Positions 9,464-17,757 of a stretch of 64,000 bases of DNA are shown here, in pieces (within the stretch, counting starts at the first letter, position 1; each line of letters begins with the position of its first letter). The notes under the pieces are model-generated. The model did no database searches. It saw nothing but the letters and a program-made list of their open reading frames with translations, and was not told the origin of the DNA. The DNA comes from Flavobacteriales bacterium UBA1494 (GTDB lineage Bacteria; Bacteroidota; Bacteroidia; Flavobacteriales_E; Vicingaceae), in the NCBI GenBank assembly GCA_905182175.1, contig CAJJAT010000014.1, positions 186,001 to 250,000 of the forward strand. Reading direction: 5' to 3'. A program made the position numbers and the translations under genes.

Positions 9464-10135
9464 ATGAGAAAAAAAGAAATTATTTATTGTATTCCTGGCT
9501 TAGGCCTAGATTACCGCCTATTTGGAAAATTATCTATTGAAGGAGTTGAGCTCAAATTCTTAGACTATACAGAGCCTCTTAAAAACGAAAACATTACTTC
9601 TTACGCGAAACGACTCGCCGAAGAAATTATGGATGAAGAATTCTCACTGCTTGGAATGAGCTTAGGAGGAATGCTTGCAATTGAAATTGCAGAAACCAGA
9701 AAGGTTAACCGGTTATTTTTGATTTCAACTGTAAAAAACAAATCAGAAATACCCCCGTTTTTTAAATACATAGACAAGTTACCTACCTCCAACAAAACCG
9801 CATCAAAATTAGCAATTGACGCAACCGTTGCCTTCAAACCGTATTACGACAAATCTGACGATGCAGGAAACAAACTGTTTGATGCGATGATTCATTCAGC
9901 AAGTACAGCATTGCTAGCGTGGGGGGTTAGGGAGATAGCAAATTGGAATTTCGAAAAGCAGCCTAATTGTTCTTTCTACCATTTACATGGGACTGCTGAC
10001 ATGATTTTTCCCGTAAAAAATATAGATCAAGCTGAAACAGTGAAAGGAGCTACTCATTACATGGTGTATAATGATGCTGTAGAGGTTTCTAAACGAATAG
10101 GAGCGAGAATAAAACTCCTCGCCCCTAGTATTTAA
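9464..10135 (+). CDS. Alpha/beta hydrolase
   Basis: A 223-residue single-domain hydrolase. The nucleophile elbow is GMSLGG with Ser66; the acid is likely in HGTADMIFP and the histidine in ATHYMV near the C-terminus. The oxyanion region near the start is CIPGLGLDYRLF. The substrate is unknown; the small size suggests an ester or thioester of a small molecule. Cytoplasmic, no signal peptide. Confidence 0.8.
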   Translation: MRKKEIIYCIPGLGLDYRLFGKLSIEGVELKFLDYTEPLKNENITSYAKRLAEEIMDEEFSLLGMSLGGMLAIEIAETRKVNRLFLISTVKNKSEIPPFFKYIDKLPTSNKTASKLAIDATVAFKPYYDKSDDAGNKLFDAMIHSASTALLAWGVREIANWNFEKQPNCSFYHLHGTADMIFPVKNIDQAETVKGATHYMVYNDAVEVSKRIGARIKLLAPSI

Positions 10136-10151
10136 CAGTGTACTTTATTGA

Positions 10152-10661
10152 CTATCCAATTGCCTCCACTGCCGCTTTTGCGGCATCATAATTTGGCTCA
10201 TGAGTAATGTCATCTACTTCTTCTTTGTATGTAATGTTGTTGTCTTTATCTAGCACCAATACCACTCGTGCAAACAACCCTTTTAATGGTCCTGTAGTCA
10301 TTTCTACATTGTACTGGCTTGCGAAGTCATTGTATCTAAAGTCTGATGCATTTACGATAGCTTCTAACCCTTCAGAAGAACAGAAACCTTTCATAGCAAA
10401 AGGCAAATCTTTCGAAATTATTAACCCTACTGTATCACCTCTCTCTGACAGTTGTTTGTTAAAAGCCTTCGCTTCCATTTGACAAATCCCCGTACCTAAG
10501 CTCGGCACTACAATTAACACCTTTTTCTTCCCTTCAAAATCAGCTAAAGAACCTTCGCTCAAATCATCTTTTACAAAAGTAAAGTCTGCTGCTTTTTCTC
10601 CTACATTAGGAATTACTCCACTAATTTCAATTGGGTCTCCCTTAAATTTTATGTTGCTCAT
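10152..10661 (-). CDS. tpx: Thiol peroxidase (Tpx, atypical 2-Cys peroxiredoxin)
   Basis: 169 residues. The peroxidatic Cys60 is in VPSLGTGICQ and the resolving Cys94 in KGFCSSEG, the same spacing as the well-studied enterobacterial Tpx. The ending DITHEPNYDAAKAAV is also family-typical. It reduces hydrogen peroxide and alkyl hydroperoxides with thioredoxin. One oddity: the usual Asp of PS[LI]DT is Gly here. Monocistronic, convergent with the hydrolase at 9464. Confidence 0.93.
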   Translation of the reverse strand: MSNIKFKGDPIEISGVIPNVGEKAADFTFVKDDLSEGSLADFEGKKKVLIVVPSLGTGICQMEAKAFNKQLSERGDTVGLIISKDLPFAMKGFCSSEGLEAIVNASDFRYNDFASQYNVEMTTGPLKGLFARVVLVLDKDNNITYKEEVDDITHEPNYDAAKAAVEAIG

Positions 10662-10791
10662 CGTTTTAATTGTTTGTTTATACTAGCAAAACAGTCCTGC
10701 TGTTCACAAAATAAAGTTACTACATCTAAAGTTAAACAGCTGACAATTCTCAGCAACATTTTAGAACTAACTTAGCACCAAAACCAACTAA

Positions 10792-12003
10792 ATGAAACCT
10801 CACGCATTCAGCTTTACCAATAAAAATGGTTACAAATTAAGCGCACAAATTGAATTTCCCGTAGATCAAAAACCTTTGGCTTTTGCCATTTTTGCACATT
10901 GCTTTACTTGCTCTAAAAACTTATTGGCCATAAAACACATCAGTAGAGGTTTAACATCGAAAGGCATAGCTGTTTTATTATTTGATTTTACAGGTTTGGG
11001 GTCAAGCGAAGGAGACTTTGAAAGTACCACCTTCACTTCTAATATTCACGACATTTTTGCCGCTTCAACTTTCTTAAGTGAAAACTATGAAGCGCCTAAA
11101 ATAATTATTGGGCACTCTCTCGGCGGAGCTGCTGCACTATTTGCCGGTGCACAGTTAGATTGCATTGAAGCTGTAGTAACCATTGGCGCACCATTTGACC
11201 CTTACCATGTGACCAAATTATTGGCTGAAAAAGTAGACGAAATTCAGGAAAAAGGAAAAGCCACAGTAAACATTGGTGGCAGACCCTTTACGATAGCCAA
11301 AGGATTTATTGATGATTTAAAAAATCACGAACCAGTTGAAGTTGCGAAGAAACTTCGAAAGGCATTGCTGATTTTACATTCTCCCCAAGACACGATTGTT
11401 GGCATTGAAAATGCTGCTAAAATGTATGCCGCAGCAATTCACCCCAAAAGCTTTATTTCTTTGGACGGTGCAGATCATTTATTGAGTAAGAGAGCAGATT
11501 CTATTTACGCAGGCAATATGATTGCCGCTTGGGTAGAAAAATACTTAAACCCCGACAATAAAAAAGTCCCTTTAAAAAGTAAGAGCCAAGTAGTTTCAAA
11601 AACGGAACAATGCAGCTTTACGACTGAAATGAAAGCAGGCAACCACCACTTTTTAGTAGACGAACCAGAAGGAGTTGGTGGCGCAGATTTAGGCCCATCG
11701 CCTTATGAATTAGTTAGTTCTGGATTAGCAGCATGCACATCTATGACTTTACACATGTACGCAGCCAGAAAAAAATGGGATTTACAAGAGGTCGTTGTGC
11801 ATGTTGACCACAACAAGGATTATGCTGAAGATTGCGCTGAATGTGAAAAGTCAAGTTCCAAGATTGATCATTTCAGCAGAAAGATCGAACTATCAGGAGA
11901 CTTGGATGATACGCAACGGCAAAAATTACTTGAAATAGCGGACAAATGTCCGGTGCACAAAACGTTGCATTCGGATATCAAAGTAATCACAGAATTAATT
12001 TAA
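10792..12003 (+). CDS. Fused alpha/beta hydrolase - OsmC peroxidase
   Basis: 403 residues in two domains. Residues 1 to about 255 are an alpha/beta hydrolase with elbow GHSLGG (Ser109), acid in SPQDTIVG and histidine in DGADHLLS. From about 275 on is an OsmC/Ohr domain with its two redox cysteines in LAACTSMTLHMYA and DKCPVHKTL. OsmC proteins reduce organic hydroperoxides. The fusion recurs in bacteria; a plausible logic is hydrolysis of oxidised acyl esters and reduction of the released peroxide, but this is inference. A tpx gene lies divergently next to it, consistent with oxidant defence. Confidence 0.9.
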   Translation: MKPHAFSFTNKNGYKLSAQIEFPVDQKPLAFAIFAHCFTCSKNLLAIKHISRGLTSKGIAVLLFDFTGLGSSEGDFESTTFTSNIHDIFAASTFLSENYEAPKIIIGHSLGGAAALFAGAQLDCIEAVVTIGAPFDPYHVTKLLAEKVDEIQEKGKATVNIGGRPFTIAKGFIDDLKNHEPVEVAKKLRKALLILHSPQDTIVGIENAAKMYAAAIHPKSFISLDGADHLLSKRADSIYAGNMIAAWVEKYLNPDNKKVPLKSKSQVVSKTEQCSFTTEMKAGNHHFLVDEPEGVGGADLGPSPYELVSSGLAACTSMTLHMYAARKKWDLQEVVVHVDHNKDYAEDCAECEKSSSKIDHFSRKIELSGDLDDTQRQKLLEIADKCPVHKTLHSDIKVITELI

Positions 12004-12069
12004 CCGCAACTCATTGTTCATTTCTGCTTAACGTGTCGTTAATTTTTGCAACGGTAATTTGCAGATTAA

Positions 12070-13830
12070 ATGAAAGATGAACTAATTAGCACAACTTCTT
12101 TTGCAAAAGCTACGCACTTAGAGCGTTTCAAATTGGGCGCTGACTTATTACTTAGTATTTCAAAAATTAAAGAGGTCAATGAACTCTATAAAAATGCTTC
12201 AAAACATAAAGAGGCCTTTATCGCGTCTATTTTTGAGCAACTCTCCATTTCAATAGATTTTGAAGAAAAGGAACTTAAAAGAATTCCAAAAAGCGGCCCA
12301 TTTATAACAATTTCAAATCATCCCTTTGGTGCGTTAGATGGATTAGTGCTCATCTTTTTACTGACCAAGATTCGCAGCGATTTCAAAGTTATAGCCAACT
12401 TTTTATTGCAACAGATTAAACCCATAGAAGATTATTTTATCCCTGTCAACCCTTTTGAAAGCGACAAGATAATCTATTCCAGTATCAGCGGCACAAGAAC
12501 ATCTCTAAAATGGTTACAAGATGGACATGGTTTAGGTATTTTTCCCGCAGGAGAAGTGTCATCATTCCAGAAATCAGACTTTAAAATAACTGACAAAGAG
12601 TGGAGCCATTCAATTTTAAAATTGATTCACAAAGCTAAAGTTCCCATTATCCCTATTTATTTTAAAGGCAATAACAGCTTAACCTTCCATCTTCTTGGAG
12701 TCATTCATCCCTCTTTCAGAACCATTGCCTTACCTTCAGAATTGGTAAAGAAAAAAGATTCTCGTATCAAGGTTAGAATAGGAAATGTTGTGACAAATGA
12801 TGATTTGATAGGTTGGAAAAATGCTAAAGAGTTTGGTAGATTTCTGCGAGCCAAAACTTATTCTCTCGACTCTAAAATTGAAAGTCTTTCTTACTTCCGC
12901 CAAATAACTCCAGCAAAAAAACCTGCTACAATTGCCCCTCCAGACTCATTAGCTTTGGTGATTAAAGAAATTAGCAAAATTGAAAATTATAAGATTCACG
13001 CTCAAGGCGATTTTAATTTGTATTTAGCTCCTGCTAAAGAAATTCCTACCATACTGAAGGAAATTGGACGTTTAAGAGAAATTACATTCAGAGAGGTTGG
13101 AGAAGGAACTAACAAGCCAACAGATTTAGATGAATTTGATTTATACTATCATCATTTATTTTTGTGGGACAAACCCAACTTAAAAATTGTTGGGGCTTAT
13201 CGTTTAGGACTAGGGCAAGAAGTTTACAATGCTTTTGGAAAAAACGGTTTTTACTTAAGTAGTTTATTTAAGTTCAACAAAGCCTTCCATCCAATTTTAC
13301 AACAATCTATAGAAATGGGACGATCTTTTGTTGTAAAAGAATACCAACAAAAAAGGTTACCCCTTTTTTTACTTTGGCAAGGAATTATCAATTTCATTTT
13401 AGAGCATGAAAATTACCATTACCTCGTTGGTCCAGTAAGTATTAGCAATAATTATTCTAAATTATCTAAGAAATTAATAGTGGCATTCATTCGAAAGTAC
13501 TATTTCGATACTTCGCTTGCAGGTTTGATTAAGCCAAAAAAACCATTCAAAATGAAATTTAAAAATTTTGATAGCGAACCCTTACTAAAAAGTGTAGGAG
13601 ATGATTTAAAAAAATTCGACAAAACCATTGCCGATATCGAACCAACTCATGCGCCAGTTCCTGTTTTAATTAAAAAATACTTGAAACAAAATGCAAAAAT
13701 TATTGGCTTCAATTTAGACCCTAAATTCAACAACTGCATAGACGGTTTTATGATTTTAGATATTGCCAAACTTCCAAAAGACTCAATTGCCCTCTACAAG
13801 AAGGAACTCATTCAAAAAACTGATCATTAA
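12070..13830 (+). CDS. Bifunctional PlsC-type / GNAT-type acyltransferase (OlsF-like, aminolipid synthesis)
   Basis: 586 residues in two halves. The N-terminal half is an acyltransferase of the PlsC/lysophospholipid type: NHPFGALDG (His84) and FPAGEVSS match its acyl-transfer and glycerol-binding motifs. The C-terminal half (about 290-586) is a GNAT-like N-acyltransferase of the OlsB/hemolysin kind, with LREITFREVGEGTNKPTDLDEFDLYYHH and GAYRLG. Proteins with this order (OlsF) make ornithine lipids in one polypeptide in Serratia and Flavobacterium; related enzymes make glycine lipids in Bacteroides. The amino acid used here cannot be read. Its 3' end overlaps the convergent helicase gene by 23 bases. 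Confidence 0.8.
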   Translation: MKDELISTTSFAKATHLERFKLGADLLLSISKIKEVNELYKNASKHKEAFIASIFEQLSISIDFEEKELKRIPKSGPFITISNHPFGALDGLVLIFLLTKIRSDFKVIANFLLQQIKPIEDYFIPVNPFESDKIIYSSISGTRTSLKWLQDGHGLGIFPAGEVSSFQKSDFKITDKEWSHSILKLIHKAKVPIIPIYFKGNNSLTFHLLGVIHPSFRTIALPSELVKKKDSRIKVRIGNVVTNDDLIGWKNAKEFGRFLRAKTYSLDSKIESLSYFRQITPAKKPATIAPPDSLALVIKEISKIENYKIHAQGDFNLYLAPAKEIPTILKEIGRLREITFREVGEGTNKPTDLDEFDLYYHHLFLWDKPNLKIVGAYRLGLGQEVYNAFGKNGFYLSSLFKFNKAFHPILQQSIEMGRSFVVKEYQQKRLPLFLLWQGIINFILEHENYHYLVGPVSISNNYSKLSKKLIVAFIRKYYFDTSLAGLIKPKKPFKMKFKNFDSEPLLKSVGDDLKKFDKTIADIEPTHAPVPVLIKKYLKQNAKIIGFNLDPKFNNCIDGFMILDIAKLPKDSIALYKKELIQKTDH

Positions 13831-15205
13831 AATTTACTAAATACAGCCGTTCTGTAGCTCTGGTAACAGCAGTGTACAACCATCTAGCATACTCTGTATT
13901 TAACATTTCCTCTGTTAAGTAACCTTGGTCTACAAATACAGCTTTCCACTGTCCACCTTGTGACTTGTGACACGTTACTGCATACCCAAACTTAACCTGC
14001 AAGGCATTAAAGTAAGGGTTCTTTTTAAGCAGCTCCATTTTTATGCGTTTGTTCGCCACTTCAGCGTAATCCTCCATAACCGTTTCAAAAAATCGTTGAC
14101 TATCTTCTTTGGTTAAGGAAGGAGCCTCAGAATGAATTGAATCTAAAAGAAGCTTAACGTCAATAGATTGAAGTTGCGGATAGTCAATCAACCGCACCGT
14201 TGCATTTAAAAACCGAAAGCCATACATCTCTTCAATGTTCCCCATGCCCATAATTTCGGCTACATCACCATTGGCAATAAAACTCACTGGCGATTTTTCA
14301 TCCAACCAATAATAGTTGTTTTTTACCACCATTAAATAATCGCCAGTAGCAATTTCATCATCCAAATCTTTTATCCGGACTCGAATTTGTTGATTAAATA
14401 TATTGGCTCTTTTATTCGACCTTGTAATTACGATGGTATCATCTGCTCCATATTTGGAGAAACAAGTATGCAGTTCGTCCTCCAACTCCAACCCATCAAT
14501 TCGTTTTATATCGTCAAATCGATCTAATTCAAATTTAATTATTGGCTTTTCCTCTAGTGTCTGATTTCGTATCAACGTTGCATTGTGCAAAATACCAGAC
14601 TCCGAAGCTTGTCGCATCACTTGCGAAAGCTCAACGCCTTTTAATTTCAAATAATAGTTTGCCATTAAATACTTAGGGTCTAATGCAGGGCTCAACAATT
14701 TTCCTACAGGTGGCAATTGTGCGATGTCTCCTATAAAAACCAAGCGACAATTTTTCCCGCCATATACGTATTCAATTAAATCATCCAACAAACTTTGCTC
14801 AGACGCTCCACCGTCAGAAATCATTGAAGCTTCATCAATAATAAAAACAGTATTGGTGTGCAGGTTTGCGCCTAACTTAAAATGCGTTTGTCCATCTTTC
14901 CCTCGTTCACTTTGGTATATTTTTTTATGAATTGTAAAGGCCGGTTTCTTAGAAAAATTGGAAAGCACCTTTGCTGCCCTTCCGGTTGGCGCCAATAAAA
15001 CAGATTTTAACTGAAAGCTAGGAAACGTTTTAATCATGGCAGCAATAGCAGTTGTTTTTCCTGTTCCTGCATACCCTCGAATAATAAAACCTGCTCGTTC
15101 TGCGTTTTGAAACAAAAAACGTTCCATTCGCTCTACCAAATCAACCTGATCTGTGGTTGGCGCACCAGGTAAAAAACTATAAAACTTCTGTTGAAAAGCA
15201 CTCAT
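13808..15205 (-). CDS. RecD-like superfamily 1 DNA helicase / AAA ATPase
   Basis: 465 residues with SF1B helicase motifs in order: Walker A GYAGTGKTT (44-52), motif Ia APTGRAAKVL, Walker B VFIIDEASMI, motif III GDIAQLPPVG, then VTCHKSQGGQWKAVFVD and YTAVTRA near the C-terminus. It resembles the RecD/exonuclease V alpha subunit core or Pif1/Dda-like helicases without the RecBCD partners; no recB or recC is nearby. Probably acts in DNA repair. Convergent with, and overlapping, the acyltransferase gene. Confidence 0.85.
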   Translation of the reverse strand: MSAFQQKFYSFLPGAPTTDQVDLVERMERFLFQNAERAGFIIRGYAGTGKTTAIAAMIKTFPSFQLKSVLLAPTGRAAKVLSNFSKKPAFTIHKKIYQSERGKDGQTHFKLGANLHTNTVFIIDEASMISDGGASEQSLLDDLIEYVYGGKNCRLVFIGDIAQLPPVGKLLSPALDPKYLMANYYLKLKGVELSQVMRQASESGILHNATLIRNQTLEEKPIIKFELDRFDDIKRIDGLELEDELHTCFSKYGADDTIVITRSNKRANIFNQQIRVRIKDLDDEIATGDYLMVVKNNYYWLDEKSPVSFIANGDVAEIMGMGNIEEMYGFRFLNATVRLIDYPQLQSIDVKLLLDSIHSEAPSLTKEDSQRFFETVMEDYAEVANKRIKMELLKKNPYFNALQVKFGYAVTCHKSQGGQWKAVFVDQGYLTEEMLNTEYARWLYTAVTRATERLYLVNFNDQFFE

Positions 15206-15283
15206 GAATGACCATTTAACTAGACTTGTAAATTTAACCTTATCGTGCCAGATAAAGACCTAACAATGAAATCAAAAAAATGG

Positions 15284-15291
15284 TAGATTTG
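15284..15291 (+). promoter_or_regulatory. Bacteroidota -7 box (TAGATTTG)
   Basis: Exact TAnnTTTG match. Its last base begins a GTG in frame with the downstream gene, so the GTG belongs to the promoter rather than being the start; this supports the ATG at 15321. Confidence 0.5.
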
Positions 15292-15320
15292 TGAGCATAG
15301 AACTTATAAATTTAGGATTA

Positions 15321-15899
15321 ATGAAAATCGGTATCCAAGCAGCCTTATTCGCAATAGCAATTGTAATAGCATACTTCATTTACGACGGTGTAAACACTAA
15401 AATTGAGTTCAGAGATCTGGCACAACAGCGGAAAGAAGTAGTGCAAGAAAGATTATTGAACATTACAATTGCCGAGAAGCAATTTAAACAAGAGAAAGGC
15501 AGATATGCTGCAAATTTTCCTGAGTTAATCAACTTTGTTCAGAATGACTCTTTAACCTTTGTGAAGGCAATTGGAAACGTTCCGGATTCATTAACTGAAG
15601 TGGAAGCGGTTGAACAAGGCATTGTTATTAGAGATACGTCTTTAGTTCCTGCATCTAGTATATTTCCTGCAAACTTTAATGCAGACTCAATGAAATACGT
15701 TCCATTTAGTGATGGCGATGAATTTAGAATGCAGGCGGGCGTAATTGAAAAAAACAAAGTAAATGTTAATGTTTTTGAAGTTTCAACGACACTTGAAAAA
15801 GTTTTTACAGGCTTAGAAACGATGAACGAGAACATTAAATTGACTGACGAAATCAAAGTAGGTTCAATGAGCGAACCAATTACAACAGGGAACTGGTAA
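15321..15899 (+). CDS. Membrane-anchored protein of unknown function
   Basis: 192 residues from the ATG chosen because a -7 box overlaps the longer GTG frame at 15291. One N-terminal membrane helix (IQAALFAIAIVIAYFIYDGV) is followed by a soluble domain. The segment AEKQFKQEKGRYAANFPELINFV recalls the helix-plus-loop of pseudopilin-like proteins, but there is no prepilin peptidase site. It heads the gene row with DUF3822, rsmD and coaD (gap of 6 bases), so it is probably co-transcribed. Function unknown. Confidence 0.7.
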   Translation: MKIGIQAALFAIAIVIAYFIYDGVNTKIEFRDLAQQRKEVVQERLLNITIAEKQFKQEKGRYAANFPELINFVQNDSLTFVKAIGNVPDSLTEVEAVEQGIVIRDTSLVPASSIFPANFNADSMKYVPFSDGDEFRMQAGVIEKNKVNVNVFEVSTTLEKVFTGLETMNENIKLTDEIKVGSMSEPITTGNW

Positions 15900-15905
15900 C
15901 TGAGC

Positions 15906-16763
15906 ATGGCGCTTACACCCATTCCACAGCTTCGATGTTTTGACGAACGCTACGCAGGAAAAACAAGTCAGTTAAAGCATTTTTTAATGCTCACAAAGCT
16001 TGGGATAACGTCAAGTTTTTTTGACTCCCAAACAAAAACCTATGTTTCTTTTGAGCAATTCAGCTTTAACAAAGCGGAAGACTGGGTGAATGCATTGCGT
16101 AACCTTGAAAAAATACTGCCTTCAAAAGAGTATCAAGAAAACAGCGGAATGCAAGTGGGCATTTCAAACCAACTGTATACTTTAGTGCCGCAGGCATTGT
16201 TTGATGAAAATGAGTTGGAAACCTATTTGAGTTTTAACCACCCAATAGAAGATTCAAGTCAATTCAAATTTCATTTTACCAAGTTAGAAAGTGTTGAGGC
16301 AGTTGCTGTTTTTGCAATTCCAAGAAGCATGGAGTTTATGCTAAAAGCTAAACTTCCACCATACCAACTCATTCATTTTTCTTCGCCAATTATAGAATCG
16401 ATAGGCACTCAGAAGATGAAGCAAAACGAATTATTGATTCACATTCAAGCCGATCAATTTGAAATTGTACACGCCCCAAACGGAAAATTAAAATTCTTCA
16501 ATAGCTTTCAATATCAAAGCAAGGAAGATTTTATTTACTACCTCCTTTACGTTATGGAGCAATTAAAATTAGAGCAAGAGACTACAAAGTTAATTTTGGT
16601 AGGAGAGATTGAAAAAGACTCTGCTATTTATAAATTATTGTACACCTACATAAATGAAGTTGCCTTCGGACAAAAAGCAAGTAACGTAGAATTTTCTGCT
16701 GTTTTAGGCAAACTCAACAGCCACTCTCATTTCAGTTTATTTAATCAACACTTGTGCGGATAG
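15906..16763 (+). CDS. DUF3822 family protein
   Basis: 285 residues, no signal peptide, matching the DUF3822 family found next to rsmD and coaD across Bacteroidota. The mix of strands and helices and motifs such as NELLIHIQADQFEIV suggest an ASKHA (actin/hexokinase-like) fold, which is inference. It overlaps the GTG start of rsmD by 10 bases, indicating translational coupling. No function is known. Confidence 0.75.
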   Translation: MALTPIPQLRCFDERYAGKTSQLKHFLMLTKLGITSSFFDSQTKTYVSFEQFSFNKAEDWVNALRNLEKILPSKEYQENSGMQVGISNQLYTLVPQALFDENELETYLSFNHPIEDSSQFKFHFTKLESVEAVAVFAIPRSMEFMLKAKLPPYQLIHFSSPIIESIGTQKMKQNELLIHIQADQFEIVHAPNGKLKFFNSFQYQSKEDFIYYLLYVMEQLKLEQETTKLILVGEIEKDSAIYKLLYTYINEVAFGQKASNVEFSAVLGKLNSHSHFSLFNQHLCG

Positions 16764-17290
16764 TTAGCGGAACACATAAAGGACGAAGATTTACACCCCC
16801 TAAAGGCTTACCAGTAAGGCCAACTACTGATTTTGCCAAGGAAGGGTTATTTAACATGTTGCGCAATAGAATAGATGTTGAGGAGACAAAAGTTCTAGAC
16901 CTGTGCGCAGGCACTGGCAACATGACTTTTGAATTTGCTTCTCGCGGGGCCGCTTCGGTTTTAGCTGTTGATCAACATGTAGGTTGCATAAAGTTTATTA
17001 AAAAGGCTTCAACCGAATTAAAATTAGAAAACATAATCGCGCTTAAAGCTGATATTTTCAAATTTATTGGAAAACTAAGCCAGACCTACGACATAATTTT
17101 TGCTGACCCTCCTTATGGGTTAGAGGAAACGAACAACTTACCGACTACTATTTTTGAAAAAGAGTTGTTGGCAAAAGATGGATTGCTTGTTGTAGAGCAT
17201 GGCAGAGATACCTCATTTGAAAAACATCCAAATTTCATTTCTACTAGAGCTTTTGGAAATGTTAACTTTACTTTCTTCGAAGAAAGCTAA
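16754..17290 (+). CDS. rsmD: 16S rRNA (guanine-N2)-methyltransferase RsmD
   Basis: 178 residues. It starts MRIVSGTHKGRRF as RsmD proteins do, from a GTG that overlaps the upstream gene. The SAM loop is DLCAGTGNMTFEFASRGA and the catalytic motif is ADPPYG, which marks N2-guanine methyltransferases. It methylates G966 of 16S rRNA during small-subunit assembly. coaD follows after four bases, a very common pairing. Confidence 0.93.
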   Translation: MRIVSGTHKGRRFTPPKGLPVRPTTDFAKEGLFNMLRNRIDVEETKVLDLCAGTGNMTFEFASRGAASVLAVDQHVGCIKFIKKASTELKLENIIALKADIFKFIGKLSQTYDIIFADPPYGLEETNNLPTTIFEKELLAKDGLLVVEHGRDTSFEKHPNFISTRAFGNVNFTFFEES

Positions 17291-17294
17291 ACAC

Positions 17295-17753
17295 ATGAAA
17301 AAAATAGCCATATTCCCTGGTTCCTTTGACCCAATTACGTTAGGTCACACTTCTATTATTAAAAGAGCAGTTCCATTGTTCGACAAAATTATTGTTGCCA
17401 TTGGAACCAATTCCTCTAAGCAATACCTGTTCGATTTACAACAGCGTAAAAAATGGATTGAACAATGCTTTGCACGTGAGCCAAAAGTTGCGGTAGATAT
17501 TTATCAAGGTCTCACAGTAGATTATTGCGAAAAAGTTGAGGCAAAATACATTCTAAGGGGACTTCGAAATCAATTGGATTATGAATACGAGCATACCATT
17601 GCGCAAATGAATCGGAAGTTAAACGATGAAATTGAAACAATTTTTATGTTCACTGAATTAGAATACGCCACAATAAATTCCACTACCATACGTGATATCA
17701 TTCGCCACAAGGGCGATGCGAATCAATTTTTACCAAAAGAAATAACTATTTAA
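17295..17753 (+). CDS. coaD: Phosphopantetheine adenylyltransferase (coenzyme A synthesis)
   Basis: 152 residues from the ATG of MKKIAIFPGSFDP; a longer in-frame opening from 17199 lies inside rsmD and is not a real start. The nucleotidyltransferase motifs are GSFDPITLGH and the later INSTTIRDII. It transfers AMP from ATP to 4'-phosphopantetheine, the penultimate step to CoA. Length is normal. Confidence 0.95.
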   Translation: MKKIAIFPGSFDPITLGHTSIIKRAVPLFDKIIVAIGTNSSKQYLFDLQQRKKWIEQCFAREPKVAVDIYQGLTVDYCEKVEAKYILRGLRNQLDYEYEHTIAQMNRKLNDEIETIFMFTELEYATINSTTIRDIIRHKGDANQFLPKEITI

Positions 17754-17757
17754 ATTT

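Noticed and set aside
17199-17294. N-terminal extension of coaD
   Set aside because: Lies inside rsmD; CoaD proteins start at MKKIAIFPGSFDP.
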